Shown here piece by piece: positions 9,392 through 18,097 of a DNA stretch of 64,000 nucleotides. Location of the stretch: contig CAMYNM010000002.1 of the NCBI GenBank assembly GCA_947259725.1, positions 1 through 64,000 of the forward strand. The letters are read 5' to 3'. The translations under genes were made by a program, and so were the position numbers. The notes under the pieces are model-generated. The model did not search any database. It saw only the letters and a list, made by a program, of their open reading frames with translations, and was not told where the DNA came from. This DNA is from CALZIK01 sp945787635 (GTDB taxonomy: Bacteria > Acidobacteriota > Thermoanaerobaculia > Multivoradales > JAHEKO01). The number at the start of each line of letters is the position of its first letter. Within the stretch, counting starts at the first letter, position 1.

Positions 9392-10129
9392 TTACTGCAA
9401 GCTGAACCTGATCGTCAGGTTGAGATAGACCGCCACCGGCACACCCGCCTTTTTGGCAGGCCGGAACTTCCACTCCTTCGCGGTCTCGACCGCCTGCTCG
9501 GAGAGTCCGTGCGATAGGCCCTTGAGGATCTTCACCCGGCTGATGTTGCCCTCGGTATCGACCACCGCCTCGAGGATCACGACACCCTGCACCCTGGCCT
9601 GGCGCCCCTCCTCGGTGTACCTCGGAGTCGGGTAGTGGATCTTTTCGGGCGGGGTGATGTCCCCGGTCAACTGCAGCACCGGGCCCATCGGGCCGTCCGA
9701 GGGCGGGGCGTCGGGAATGCCGAAAACCACTCCTTCGGAAGCGATATCGAGGTCTGGGGTCTCGACCTCGGCCAGCCGGATCGGCTCGGGCTCCTCAGGC
9801 GTCGGATCCGGAATCGGGATCACCCGTTTCTTCTCCTTCTGCTTGGGCAGAACCTGGGCCGCCTTGGGTGGCGGGGGGGTGAACCGGACCTGCTGCACGA
9901 GGTACACGGGCTTTGCCGGAGCCGCCGGACGCAGAATCGCCCGGGCGGCCGGAAACTGGATGACGAAGAGCACCAGATGGGCCACTACGGCGGCACCCAC
10001 CGCCAGCCGCAGGCCGCGCTGCTCGTCGGGGTCTTCGGCCGGCAGCTCGGGCAGGTGGCCGAGATGAACCTTGAGCACCTTCTCGCTCTGCCCACCGTAA
10101 CGCTGCCAGCTGGAACTTCTTTCGAACAT
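9392..10129 (-). CDS. TonB-family energy transducer
   Basis: 245-residue protein with the TonB layout. A short cytoplasmic N-terminus precedes one membrane anchor (about residues 42-62, VAHLVLFVIQF). A Pro/Lys/Glu-rich periplasmic stretch follows, with PPPPKAAQVLPKQKEKKR and PDPTPEEPEP. The C-terminal TonB domain has YPTPRYTEEGRQARVQGVV and EWKFRPAKKAG. It would couple the proton motive force to an outer-membrane transporter or related process; no ExbBD or receptor is adjacent. The ATG at 10129 (MFERSSSW) has GAGGG 8 bases upstream and is preferred over an earlier in-frame start. Confidence 0.85.
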   Translation of the reverse strand: MFERSSSWQRYGGQSEKVLKVHLGHLPELPAEDPDEQRGLRLAVGAAVVAHLVLFVIQFPAARAILRPAAPAKPVYLVQQVRFTPPPPKAAQVLPKQKEKKRVIPIPDPTPEEPEPIRLAEVETPDLDIASEGVVFGIPDAPPSDGPMGPVLQLTGDITPPEKIHYPTPRYTEEGRQARVQGVVILEAVVDTEGNISRVKILKGLSHGLSEQAVETAKEWKFRPAKKAGVPVAVYLNLTIRFSLQ

Positions 10130-10260
10130 CGATCGACCCTCGGGGCTGCCCTCGACGGGAGAGCCCGCTGCGTTCTGTAGCAACTACGGGGCCAACGCCC
10201 GCGAGGTTCGGAGAGACTTCAAACCCGCCAAGGCAATTTGGGCGAATTTGTGCGACCGGG

Positions 10261-11376
10261 CTAGTAGCTCGACAGCTTCTGCTCGAGAAAATCGTCCGCG
10301 GAGTCGACGATCAGCTCGAACCAGATCGGGAAGTGGTCGGACATCTGGTTCTTTCTCCACGGGTGCTTGTAATAACCGGCCAGCTTCCCTGGAGCGTCCA
10401 GGTCCTGGCCGCCGGTGTAGTGCCGCTTCATGAACTCTCGGTAACGCGACTCCTGACCATGCCGGTAGACATAGTCGAAGATCGGGAAGACGCCGCCGTT
10501 CGGCTGGCCGGCCGGATCGACGGCGACCTTGAAGTACTCGTTGCTGTTGAGAAAAAGCCGGTCGTAGACCTGGGTGCCGGAGGCGTTGGTATCGACGTCG
10601 CGAAGGCTCTCGACCTCGTGAAAGCCGGCCGCGGCAATCGTCTCGACCGTCGGGTCGTCTTTGTCCGCGCCCCGGTAGAAGTTGAAATCGCCGGCCGCAA
10701 TGATGTTCTTGTTCCACAGTGTGCCCGCCGCCGTCTTGACCGCGAGCGCCTTGAGGAGCAGGGTGACCTCCTCTTTCCGGTACTCGATGTCGTCATCGCC
10801 GTCGCCCGGATGAAGGTGCACGTTGACCAGAGAAAACGTCTTCCAGCCGCTGCGAAAGCCGGTCAGGTAGGGCGTCCGCTTGAGCTGCCGGATCGACGAT
10901 CCCGCGGTGAGCTCGTCCCAAAGCACGATCTCACCCGCCAGCCCCGCGAACTGAATGCGCTTGCGGTTGTACAGGTAAGCGCCTCGTTCCGAGTTGCCCG
11001 AGTCGCCTTCGGTGATGTCGTTGATCAGGTAGGACCAGTCATCACCCAGCAGTTCCATCAGTTTGTAGAGATCCTGAAGGCCGCGCTTGAGCTCCTGCAC
11101 CACGACCAGGTCGAAACGGGAAATGATCTCGGCGATGTAGAAGAACGCCTCCGGGAGGCGCTGGGAGGTGTGCCCGAACTCCTTGATGTTCCAACTCGCG
11201 ATCAACAGGCTGCGATCGGTTTTCTTCGCAGCGATCTTCTCGTCTAGGCCAGCACGCAGGATGAGCAGATTCTCGAGCGTCCGTTTCTTTTCCGGCACGG
11301 TCATCTCCGGAAAGACCAGGGCATAGTCTTTCTTGGCGTGGTCGGCGGCCGGGCGCAGGTCGTTGTAGCTGGGCAT
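10261..11376 (-). CDS. Endonuclease/exonuclease/phosphatase (EEP) family protein
   Basis: 371 residues with the DNase I-like EEP fold. SWNIKEFGH carries the metal-site Asn, VVVQELKR the catalytic Glu, NVHLHPGD, AAGDFNFYRG the Asp/Asn pair, and DHFPIWFEL the terminal Asp-His pair. No signal peptide is visible. The family covers nucleases, sphingomyelinases and phosphatases, so the substrate cannot be assigned. The residues before the fold (about 1-60) are charged and helical. It is upstream of and colinear with the TonB-like gene, 131 bases apart. Confidence 0.8.
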   Translation of the reverse strand: MPSYNDLRPAADHAKKDYALVFPEMTVPEKKRTLENLLILRAGLDEKIAAKKTDRSLLIASWNIKEFGHTSQRLPEAFFYIAEIISRFDLVVVQELKRGLQDLYKLMELLGDDWSYLINDITEGDSGNSERGAYLYNRKRIQFAGLAGEIVLWDELTAGSSIRQLKRTPYLTGFRSGWKTFSLVNVHLHPGDGDDDIEYRKEEVTLLLKALAVKTAAGTLWNKNIIAAGDFNFYRGADKDDPTVETIAAAGFHEVESLRDVDTNASGTQVYDRLFLNSNEYFKVAVDPAGQPNGGVFPIFDYVYRHGQESRYREFMKRHYTGGQDLDAPGKLAGYYKHPWRKNQMSDHFPIWFELIVDSADDFLEQKLSSY

Positions 11377-11432
11377 GGCGAAAACGTATCACCCGAGCTC
11401 GCGGAGCCTCCCGCGTTGTCTGTGGCGGCCGA

Positions 11433-12266
11433 TCAGTTCTGCAGGGCCGAGCCGGCGCGGGCCGTGCTCACGCCGAAGAGCGGACTCGTCAAGTGTTCCG
11501 GGCCCGGGCAGCCCCAGCGCAGGTCGCACAGCGAGCAGCGCAGCCCCGCGCGCAACTCCTCGGCTCGCACGACGAGAGTCTCGCCCTCTTCTTGCAGATA
11601 CTCGCACTCCTTGAGCCTTGCCAGAATCCTCGAAAGAGTTTCGGGCTGAATCGAGAGATGAGCCGCGAGCGTGCTCTTGGGCAAGGCCAGCCGCAGGCGC
11701 TTCGCGCCCGATGCGTCGCCGGTTTCATCGGATCCGACCTGATCGAGAAGATAGGCCATGAGACGTTGGGTCGCGTCCTGGAGAGTGAGGCGCTCGACGT
11801 GGTCGAGAAGCATCTGCTGGCGGCGGTAGAGGGTGCCCATGAGCCGGAAGCCCAGGGAGGCCGAACCCTCGACGAAGCTCCGGAAGGCGCGTCGATCGAC
11901 GCTCACCAGCGTCGAGTCTCCCACGGCTCTCGCATTGAGGTCATACCTGGCCTCGGCGACAACCAGGAGCTCCTCCGCGAAGACCTCGTCGGCGCCGACG
12001 ATCGCGATGATGCTCTCGCGGCCCTCGGCCGACTGGCGAAACAGAGCGATCTGGCCCTCCCGAACGATGTAGAATCGTTCGGCGGGCTCGCCCTGGCGGT
12101 AGAGCCAACGCCCGTCCGCCAGCTCCAACGTGCGGCTCTCCGCCACGACCTCCGCCAACTGGCCGTCGGTCAGGTCGCGAAACAGGTAGGTCTGACGCAG
12201 GTAACTGGGCAGGCGCTCCTCGCAGACGAGCTCGGCGGCGTGGTCGGTAGCACAGGCGCGGCACAT
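11433..12266 (-). CDS. Crp/Fnr-family transcriptional regulator with N- and C-terminal cysteine clusters
   Basis: 277 residues. A cyclic-nucleotide-binding-like beta-roll covers about residues 30-145 (GRWLYRQGEPAERFYIVREG, then GRESIIAIVGADEVFAEE). A dimer helix and a winged helix-turn-helix follow, with TLAAHLSIQPETLSRILARL as the recognition region. Oddly, cysteines cluster at both ends: CRACATDHAAELVC at residues 2-15 and CSLCDLRWGC near the C-terminus. N-terminal clusters occur in FNR-type [4Fe-4S] sensors; a second C-terminal CxxC-x5-C is not usual. The ATG at 12266 gives the family-like N-terminus but has a poor ribosome site. It is divergent from a glycosidase gene across a palindrome at 12280-12294. 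Confidence 0.85.
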   Translation of the reverse strand: MCRACATDHAAELVCEERLPSYLRQTYLFRDLTDGQLAEVVAESRTLELADGRWLYRQGEPAERFYIVREGQIALFRQSAEGRESIIAIVGADEVFAEELLVVAEARYDLNARAVGDSTLVSVDRRAFRSFVEGSASLGFRLMGTLYRRQQMLLDHVERLTLQDATQRLMAYLLDQVGSDETGDASGAKRLRLALPKSTLAAHLSIQPETLSRILARLKECEYLQEEGETLVVRAEELRAGLRCSLCDLRWGCPGPEHLTSPLFGVSTARAGSALQN

Positions 12267-12279
12267 GAGGGGCAATTCT

Positions 12280-12294
12280 GGACCAATTCGGTCC
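12280..12294. promoter_or_regulatory. Palindrome GGACC-AATTC-GGTCC, candidate operator
   Basis: Perfect 5-base inverted repeat with a 5-base centre, 14 bases upstream of the Crp/Fnr-type start and about 49 bases upstream of the divergent glycosidase gene. The position suits an autoregulatory or shared operator. The sequence does not match the FNR (TTGAT-N4-ATCAA) or CRP (TGTGA-N6-TCACA) consensus, so the binding protein is a guess. Confidence 0.4.
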
Positions 12295-12342
12295 TGTTTT
12301 TCAAGTCCGATCAGCATAGACTGGCAGAACGGGGTTTCGCCC

Positions 12343-13818
12343 ATGCTCAGCAGCCAGAGACAAGCTCTTTTCGCAACCGCGCTGATTTTCTCGGTGCTGG
12401 TCGCCCCGGTCGCGGCCGCGGCGGCAGTCGTGGACGGCTTGCTCCGCGTGCACCCGGACAACCCGCGCTACCTCACCAACGACTCCGGCGAGCCGATCCT
12501 GCTTATCGGTCCGCAGACCTGGCATGTCTTTCAGGATTACGAAGACGACCGGAGCTCGACCGACTTCGACTACGACGGGTGGCTCGACGCGCTCGAAGAC
12601 GAGGGCTTCACCTTTTTTCGCGGCTGGCTCTGGTCCGACGGCTACTACTCACCTCTGCCGTTCGAGCAGGTCATCGTCCAGGGCCGCAGGGTCTACGATC
12701 TCAGCCGCTGGAACGAACGCTTCTTTGACCGGCTCAGACGACGCATTCGGGCTGCCGGCGAGCGCGGCCTCTACACCAGCGTCATGCTGTTTCAGGAATG
12801 GAGCGTCAACGACGCCGGCGGCTTGCGTCGCCCGGATCCCTGGCTGGTCCATCCGTTCAACCGCAGCAACAACATTCAGGAGATCAACCGGCGATCACAT
12901 TCGGGCGCCAAGCTGGCTCCGGTCCATAGCCAGTATCTCCGCCGAATGGTGGACGAGCTCTACGATCTCGACAACATCATCTGGGAGGTCGGTAATGAGC
13001 TCGGCGGCAAATCCGGTCCATGGGTGAGGCAGGTCGTCGAGCGTCTGCGTGAGCTGGAGGACGAGAAAGTCGCCACCGACCCTCTCAACCAGGGTCGCCG
13101 GCACTTGATCTGGGTGAGCTGCATCGGCAACCGGGCCATGCCCGGCCCCGCCTACGGCGCGGACCTCGTCTCTCCGTGCAACGTGGAGCGCTACGGAGTC
13201 GGGACCGGCTCCAGTTGCTTCGACGTGGCCCGCCCCGCCCGACCGCCGGCGGCCGACGGCTCGCGCGTGGTTCTTGCCGACGCCGATCACCTCGAGCCTC
13301 TGGCCGCGGACGCGGACTGGGCCTGGAAGAGCTTCTTTCGTGGGCATCACCCACTCGCCCTGACGATCCCGAACGGCCGCAAGAGCCTGCCCTGGTGGCG
13401 CGGGCGCTGCGACCTCGATCGCGGCCGTCAGAACACCGCGCGGCTGCGCAGATCGCTCGCCACCATCGCGCGCGTCGCTCGGAAGGCCGATCTGGCCGCG
13501 AGCGTGCCGCAGAGCACCCTCATGCCGGACCATCCGGGTACGGTCTCCTCCTTCGGCTACGCCCTTTTCAGCTCCAAGGATCCGAACGCGGCGGGTCCGC
13601 CCGACGGCCGGCGGTTCCTGATCTACCAGGCCGAAGCCGACAACGGCGGGCGGCCGATCAGCGTGTGCGGGCTGCGCCAGGGCAGGAACTACCGGGTCAT
13701 CTGGCGCCGCCTCGACAACGGCGACATCTTCTTTCGCGACCGTCGAACCTCGGTCAAGGCCTGCGAATCCTTCGCGGGATCCCAAGGCGGCGGCATTCTC
13801 GCGCTCGAGCTCAAGTAG
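12343..13818 (+). CDS. Secreted DUF4038/GH140-like glycoside hydrolase
   Basis: 491 residues with a signal peptide (cleavage about residue 24, AAAAA). The opening LLRVHPDNPRYLTNDSGEPI and LIGPQTWHVFQDY, with WLDALEDEGFTFFRGWLW, match the DUF4038/apiosidase-like TIM-barrel group. IIWEVGNELGG, at about residue 215, supplies the Asn-Glu pair expected of a clan-A acid/base residue. The C-terminal 150 residues form a probable beta domain, ending RVIWRRLDNGDIFF. Start: ATG 12343 (MLSSQRQ) heads the signal peptide; the frame is open upstream without similarity. The substrate is unknown, but a plant-type polysaccharide is plausible. Its last eight bases overlap the convergent racemase gene. Confidence 0.7.
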   Translation: MLSSQRQALFATALIFSVLVAPVAAAAAVVDGLLRVHPDNPRYLTNDSGEPILLIGPQTWHVFQDYEDDRSSTDFDYDGWLDALEDEGFTFFRGWLWSDGYYSPLPFEQVIVQGRRVYDLSRWNERFFDRLRRRIRAAGERGLYTSVMLFQEWSVNDAGGLRRPDPWLVHPFNRSNNIQEINRRSHSGAKLAPVHSQYLRRMVDELYDLDNIIWEVGNELGGKSGPWVRQVVERLRELEDEKVATDPLNQGRRHLIWVSCIGNRAMPGPAYGADLVSPCNVERYGVGTGSSCFDVARPARPPAADGSRVVLADADHLEPLAADADWAWKSFFRGHHPLALTIPNGRKSLPWWRGRCDLDRGRQNTARLRRSLATIARVARKADLAASVPQSTLMPDHPGTVSSFGYALFSSKDPNAAGPPDGRRFLIYQAEADNGGRPISVCGLRQGRNYRVIWRRLDNGDIFFRDRRTSVKACESFAGSQGGGILALELK

Positions 13819-14677
13819 CGCAAGGCAGCTCGCGCTCTCCCGAGGCGATCTCGAGCGCCGCCCGCGCCGCGATCTCGAGCGGATCGAGAATCTCGATGCC
13901 GTGGCTCGTGCCCGGCGCCAGGACCAGCGGGATCTCGGTGCAGGCGGTCAAGACCACTTCGGCACCCGCCTGGGCCAGCAGGCTCGCGGCCCGCTCGAGC
14001 TTTTCGAGCAGCCGACGCCGGTCCCCGGCCCGCCGGTGCGCTCCGCTCTTGATGCCAGTAATGCCGGCGATGCCGGCCTCGCCGCCGCCGCCGTAGATCA
14101 CCTCCATCACCAACGACCGCTGCAACCGCTCGCCGTCCGGAAGGTCGAGCGGACTGATCGCGGTCAGGTCCCGGGCCCGGCAGGCTCTCTGAAACAGCCG
14201 GGCCTGGAGCGTTCCGGTGGTCGCCAGGAGGCCGATCTTGCGGATGCCACGGCGGTCGATGCGGGCCACCGCTTCCTCGACGATGTCGAGAATCGGGAGT
14301 ATCTCCATGGCCGCGAGCTCCGGCACCACGGCATGCGCGGCATGGCAGGCGATCACCGCAAAGTCGGCTCGTACCCCGTCGTCCGAGCCGCCGCCCGCGC
14401 CGACCGAGGTTCCTTTGAGGGTGCGCAGGCCGCGCTCGAGCCAGGGCAACGGTGAAGGACCGCGCCCGAGGACGTAGTCGGTTCGATCCGGAGTGCCGGG
14501 GAGTGAGGCGACCAGGTACGGAGGGTAGTCCTGGTCTCGGCTCGCCCCGGAGCCCACCCTCGCCTCGGCGGCTCGAAGCAGCACCTCCTCGAAGCGGACG
14601 TGGGCGTGCGGCCCAAGGCCGCCGACGATCCCAATCACCCTTCGCCACGGTGCCGGTGCTGAGGTTGGGTTGGTCAT
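13811..14677 (-). CDS. Aspartate/glutamate racemase family protein
   Basis: 288 residues. VIGIVGGLGPHAHVRFEEVL near the N-terminus and two cysteine motifs, IACHAAH (about residue 110) and TACTEIPLVL (about residue 250), define the cofactor-independent Asp/Glu racemase superfamily with its two-cysteine mechanism. The first motif usually reads CNTAH; here it is CHAAH, so substrate or chemistry may differ. ATG 14677 is chosen; a GTG four codons upstream is also possible. It ends overlapping the convergent glycosidase gene and is divergent from the amidotransferase fusion. Confidence 0.8.
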   Translation of the reverse strand: MTNPTSAPAPWRRVIGIVGGLGPHAHVRFEEVLLRAAEARVGSGASRDQDYPPYLVASLPGTPDRTDYVLGRGPSPLPWLERGLRTLKGTSVGAGGGSDDGVRADFAVIACHAAHAVVPELAAMEILPILDIVEEAVARIDRRGIRKIGLLATTGTLQARLFQRACRARDLTAISPLDLPDGERLQRSLVMEVIYGGGGEAGIAGITGIKSGAHRRAGDRRRLLEKLERAASLLAQAGAEVVLTACTEIPLVLAPGTSHGIEILDPLEIAARAALEIASGERELPCAT

Positions 14678-14744
14678 CTCACGCTTCACGCGACTGGGCG
14701 CTGGGCTGCAATTGGCCGTCGGAAACAGCTAGGATAGCTCGATC

Positions 14745-16811
14745 ATGTGCGGCATTTTCGGAGTGATCGCCGGCCACAGCGGCGCCCTGACTGCAGGTGA
14801 GGCCCGCCTGGCCGCCACGAGCCTGTTCAAACTCTCGGAAGCGCGGGGCAAGGAGGCCTCCGGCTTGGCCTTCGCCGACCCCGGAGCCGTCCGGATTCTC
14901 AAACGCCCGGTGACCGCGTCCAAACTTCTTCAGGGAGACGACTGCCAGCGCCTGATCGATTCTTTCGCCGCTTCCATGAATGGATCCCAGAACGGCTCGC
15001 GAGAACCCCATCCGGCGGGCAGCGGCTCGCTGATCGGCCACTCGCGTCTCGTCACCGACGGCATCCGGGACGTCCACACCAACAACCAGCCGCTGGTGGC
15101 CGGTGGGATGATCGGCATCCACAACGGCATCGTCGTCAACGCCGCCGACCTGTGGCGGCGGTACCCGCAGCTCGAACGACGGTACGAGGTCGACACCGAG
15201 ATCATCTTCGAGCTGCTTCGGCTGCACTATTCCGAGACCGGCTCGCTGACCGGTGCCGTTGGATCCACCTTCCGGGAGCTCGAAGGTACCGCCGCCATCG
15301 CCGCTTTCTTCTCCGATCTCGACCAGGTTCTGTTGGCCACCAACAACGGTTCCCTCTACACGGTCAGGACTCGCGGAGGGGAGGCCGTGTTCTTCGCCTC
15401 GGAGACTTTCTTTCTGCGTAAGCTCGCGGAACGGCGGGGGCTCAGAGATCTACTCGAAGACGCGCCGATCGTCGCTCTCCAACCCGGCAGCGCATCGCTC
15501 ATCGATCTGCGCACGCTCGAGCGGCGAGACTTCCTGTTCGACCAGGCCGGTGATGCCGACACCGCGTTTCAGCTTACTCCCCGCGAGACTCCCCGGGACG
15601 TGGTCGACCTGAGTGACTCGGGTGACGACACACGATCCGTGCGCCGGCCCGCCCGGTCCTCCTCGGACATCGTGGAGGAATTGAAGCAACGCTACCCGTT
15701 CGACGACTACCCGATCAGCTCCATGCGTCGCTGCTCGCGCTGCATCCTTCCGGAGACTATTCCTTTCATCACCTTCGACTCCGAAGGAGTGTGCAACTTC
15801 TGCCACAGCTACCGCAAGCTCACCTTCCGGGGCGAGGACGCGCTGATGGATGTGGCCGACCGGTACCGCAAGGCGAATGGCGAGCACGACTGCATCGTCG
15901 CCGTGAGCGGCGGCCGCGACAGCACCTACGCGCTTCACTACGTCAAGACCGTGCTCAAGATGAATCCGCTGGCTTTCACATACGACTGGGGCATGGTCAC
16001 CGATCTCGCCCGCCGCAACGTGGCGCGCATCTGCGGCAAGCTGGGAGTCGAGCACATCCTGTTGTCGGCGGACATACCGCGCAAGCGACACTTCATTCGG
16101 CAAAACGTCCTGGCTTGGCTCGAGCGGCCGCGGCTGGGGCTGATTCCCCTGTTCATGGCCGGCGACAAAGCGTATTTCTACAACGCCTACCAGCTCAAGA
16201 AGAGGACCGGCCTCGAGCTCTTGATCATGGGCGAGAACATGCTGGAACGGGACTTCTTCAAGGCGTGCTTCGCGGGATCGCCTCCCGAGATGACCTCCGA
16301 CGAGCACATCGGCCATCTGAGCTGGAAGGGGAATCTGAAGATGATCCTCTTCTACCTGCAGAACTATCTGGCCAACCCGAGGTTTCTCAACTCGTCGATC
16401 CCGGACACGGTCTTCGCCTATCTCTGCTACTTCGTGATTCCACGCGACTACCTCAACATGTTTCGCTACATCCCTTGGCACGAGGAGAGCCTGATCTCGA
16501 CCCTGGTCGACGAATACGACTGGGAGCTCGCCACGGATACCACTCAGACCTGGCGCATCGGCGACGGCACCTCGCCGTTTTACAACTTCATCTACTACAA
16601 CGTCGCCGGCTTCTCGGAAAACGACAACTTCTACAGCAATCAGATCCGGGAAGGCACGATCAGCCGTGAACAGGCACTCGCCACGGTGGCCGACAGGAAC
16701 CAGCCGCGGTTCGAGGGCATCAAGTGGTACTGCGACACGATCGGAATCGACGTCGCCGAAACCGTCGCCAAGATCACCGCGATCCCCAAGTTGTACCGGA
16801 AAGAGTCCTAG
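14745..16811 (+). CDS. Class II glutamine amidotransferase fused to WbpG-type sugar amidotransferase
   Basis: 688 residues with two enzymes in one chain. Residues 1 to about 270 are a class II (Ntn) glutaminase: MCGIFGVIAG with nucleophile Cys2, then SRLVTDG and IGIHNGIVVNA. Residues about 325-688 match N-acetyl sugar amidotransferases (WbpG/PseA-like PP-loop enzymes). They contain RRCSRCILPETIPF with GVCNFCHSY (two CxxC, probable zinc) and the PP-loop VSGGRDSTYAL. In Pseudomonas, WbpG takes ammonia from separate HisH/HisF-like partners; here the glutaminase is fused. Likely role is converting a C2-acetamido sugar to the acetamidino form for surface glycan. TAGGATAG lies about 8 bases before the ATG. 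The flippase gene follows closely. Confidence 0.82.
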   Translation: MCGIFGVIAGHSGALTAGEARLAATSLFKLSEARGKEASGLAFADPGAVRILKRPVTASKLLQGDDCQRLIDSFAASMNGSQNGSREPHPAGSGSLIGHSRLVTDGIRDVHTNNQPLVAGGMIGIHNGIVVNAADLWRRYPQLERRYEVDTEIIFELLRLHYSETGSLTGAVGSTFRELEGTAAIAAFFSDLDQVLLATNNGSLYTVRTRGGEAVFFASETFFLRKLAERRGLRDLLEDAPIVALQPGSASLIDLRTLERRDFLFDQAGDADTAFQLTPRETPRDVVDLSDSGDDTRSVRRPARSSSDIVEELKQRYPFDDYPISSMRRCSRCILPETIPFITFDSEGVCNFCHSYRKLTFRGEDALMDVADRYRKANGEHDCIVAVSGGRDSTYALHYVKTVLKMNPLAFTYDWGMVTDLARRNVARICGKLGVEHILLSADIPRKRHFIRQNVLAWLERPRLGLIPLFMAGDKAYFYNAYQLKKRTGLELLIMGENMLERDFFKACFAGSPPEMTSDEHIGHLSWKGNLKMILFYLQNYLANPRFLNSSIPDTVFAYLCYFVIPRDYLNMFRYIPWHEESLISTLVDEYDWELATDTTQTWRIGDGTSPFYNFIYYNVAGFSENDNFYSNQIREGTISREQALATVADRNQPRFEGIKWYCDTIGIDVAETVAKITAIPKLYRKES

Positions 16812-16825
16812 GTCCAGCCGTGCGA

Positions 16826-18097
16826 ATGCTGTTCTCCCGTGAGGGCAGCTTCCAGGCCGGTGTCGCCTGGAACGTCGCCAGCCTGGTGGTTCTCGGACTG
16901 TCGGGCATCGCGGTCAACGTGCTGATCGCCAAGTGGGGCGGCGCCGACGATCTGGGCGTCTTCAACCAGGCGTATGCGATCTACATCTTCGCCTCGCAGG
17001 TAGCGGTCGGAGGGATCCAGTTTTCGGTGCTCCACTACGTCTCCTGGCGACCGGACGAGCGCGACGAATGCGCCCGGATCACCGCCTCCGGCCTGACCAT
17101 GGCCGGGATCCTGGCGACGCTCGTGGCCCTCGCCGTGCTGCTTTCGCGGGATCTGGCCGGCTCGCTTCTCGACAGCCCCGGCGTCGCCACCGCGCTTCTC
17201 GTCGTGAGCCCGGGACTGCTCTTCTTCTCCCTCAACAAGGTGCTTCTCTCAGTCATGAACGGCCTGCGCCAAATGCGGGCGTACGCGGTCTTCCAGTCCC
17301 TTCGATTCGTTTTCATTCTCGCCGGCGTCGCGATACTTCTTGGCATCGATGCTCCGGGCTCCTACCTCGCCGGCACGTTCACCCTGGCCGAGGCTCTGCT
17401 CTTCGTGGTACTCGCGATCTACTTCGAGGTCCGGGCTGTCGCCGTCCGATTTCGCCACCTCGACCGCAGCTGGCTCCGCCGCCACTCTTCGTTTGGCGCG
17501 CGTAGCTTTCTGAGTGGAACCCTCTCGGAGCTCAACACCCGGGTTGACGTTCTGGTGCTCGGGTTTTTCGTTTCGGACTCGGTCGTCGGCGTCTACAGTT
17601 TCGCGGCGATCTTTGCGGAGGGGTTCAACCAGCTTCCCTACGTCGTGCGCAACAATCTCGACCCACTTCTGGGAAACCGGTTCGCGGACGGCGCGACCGA
17701 ACAGATCGAGGGCTACGCCCGACAGATCCGGAAGGTCTTCTGGCCGGCGATGGCGCTCATCGGAGCGCTGGCCATCGTCGGGTACCTGGGACTCATCGCG
17801 GTGTTTTTCGGTGACACCGAGTTTCCGGCCAGCCGCGGCGCCTTCGCGGTCCTCATTGCCGGCGTCGTGCTTTCTTCCGGATATCGGCCGTTCGTCGGTA
17901 TCCTGCTCCAGGGCGGACGTCCGGCCACGTACACGGTGCTAGTGACCCTGGTCGTGCTCGCGAACCTCATCGGCAACCTGCTGTTGATTCCGATCTTCGG
18001 ACTTCTCGGCGCCGCGGCCGCGACCGCCGCCGCTCTGGTCATCGAGGCCGCACTGATTGTGGTTTTGAGCCGCAGGCTCTTTGGCATCAGACTCTAG
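16826..18097 (+). CDS. Polysaccharide flippase (Wzx/MOP superfamily)
   Basis: 423-residue membrane protein with about 12 hydrophobic helices. AWNVASLVVLGLSGIAVNVL and GGADDLGVFNQAYAIYIFAS at the N-terminus are typical of oligosaccharide flippases of the MOP/MATE superfamily, which move lipid-linked repeat units across the inner membrane. ATG 16826 follows the previous stop by 14 bases; GTG 16820 is an alternative. Its TAG stop overlaps the next gene's GTG, so the genes are coupled. Context points to export of a glycan carrying the amidated sugar. Confidence 0.87.
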   Translation: MLFSREGSFQAGVAWNVASLVVLGLSGIAVNVLIAKWGGADDLGVFNQAYAIYIFASQVAVGGIQFSVLHYVSWRPDERDECARITASGLTMAGILATLVALAVLLSRDLAGSLLDSPGVATALLVVSPGLLFFSLNKVLLSVMNGLRQMRAYAVFQSLRFVFILAGVAILLGIDAPGSYLAGTFTLAEALLFVVLAIYFEVRAVAVRFRHLDRSWLRRHSSFGARSFLSGTLSELNTRVDVLVLGFFVSDSVVGVYSFAAIFAEGFNQLPYVVRNNLDPLLGNRFADGATEQIEGYARQIRKVFWPAMALIGALAIVGYLGLIAVFFGDTEFPASRGAFAVLIAGVVLSSGYRPFVGILLQGGRPATYTVLVTLVVLANLIGNLLLIPIFGLLGAAAATAAALVIEAALIVVLSRRLFGIRL

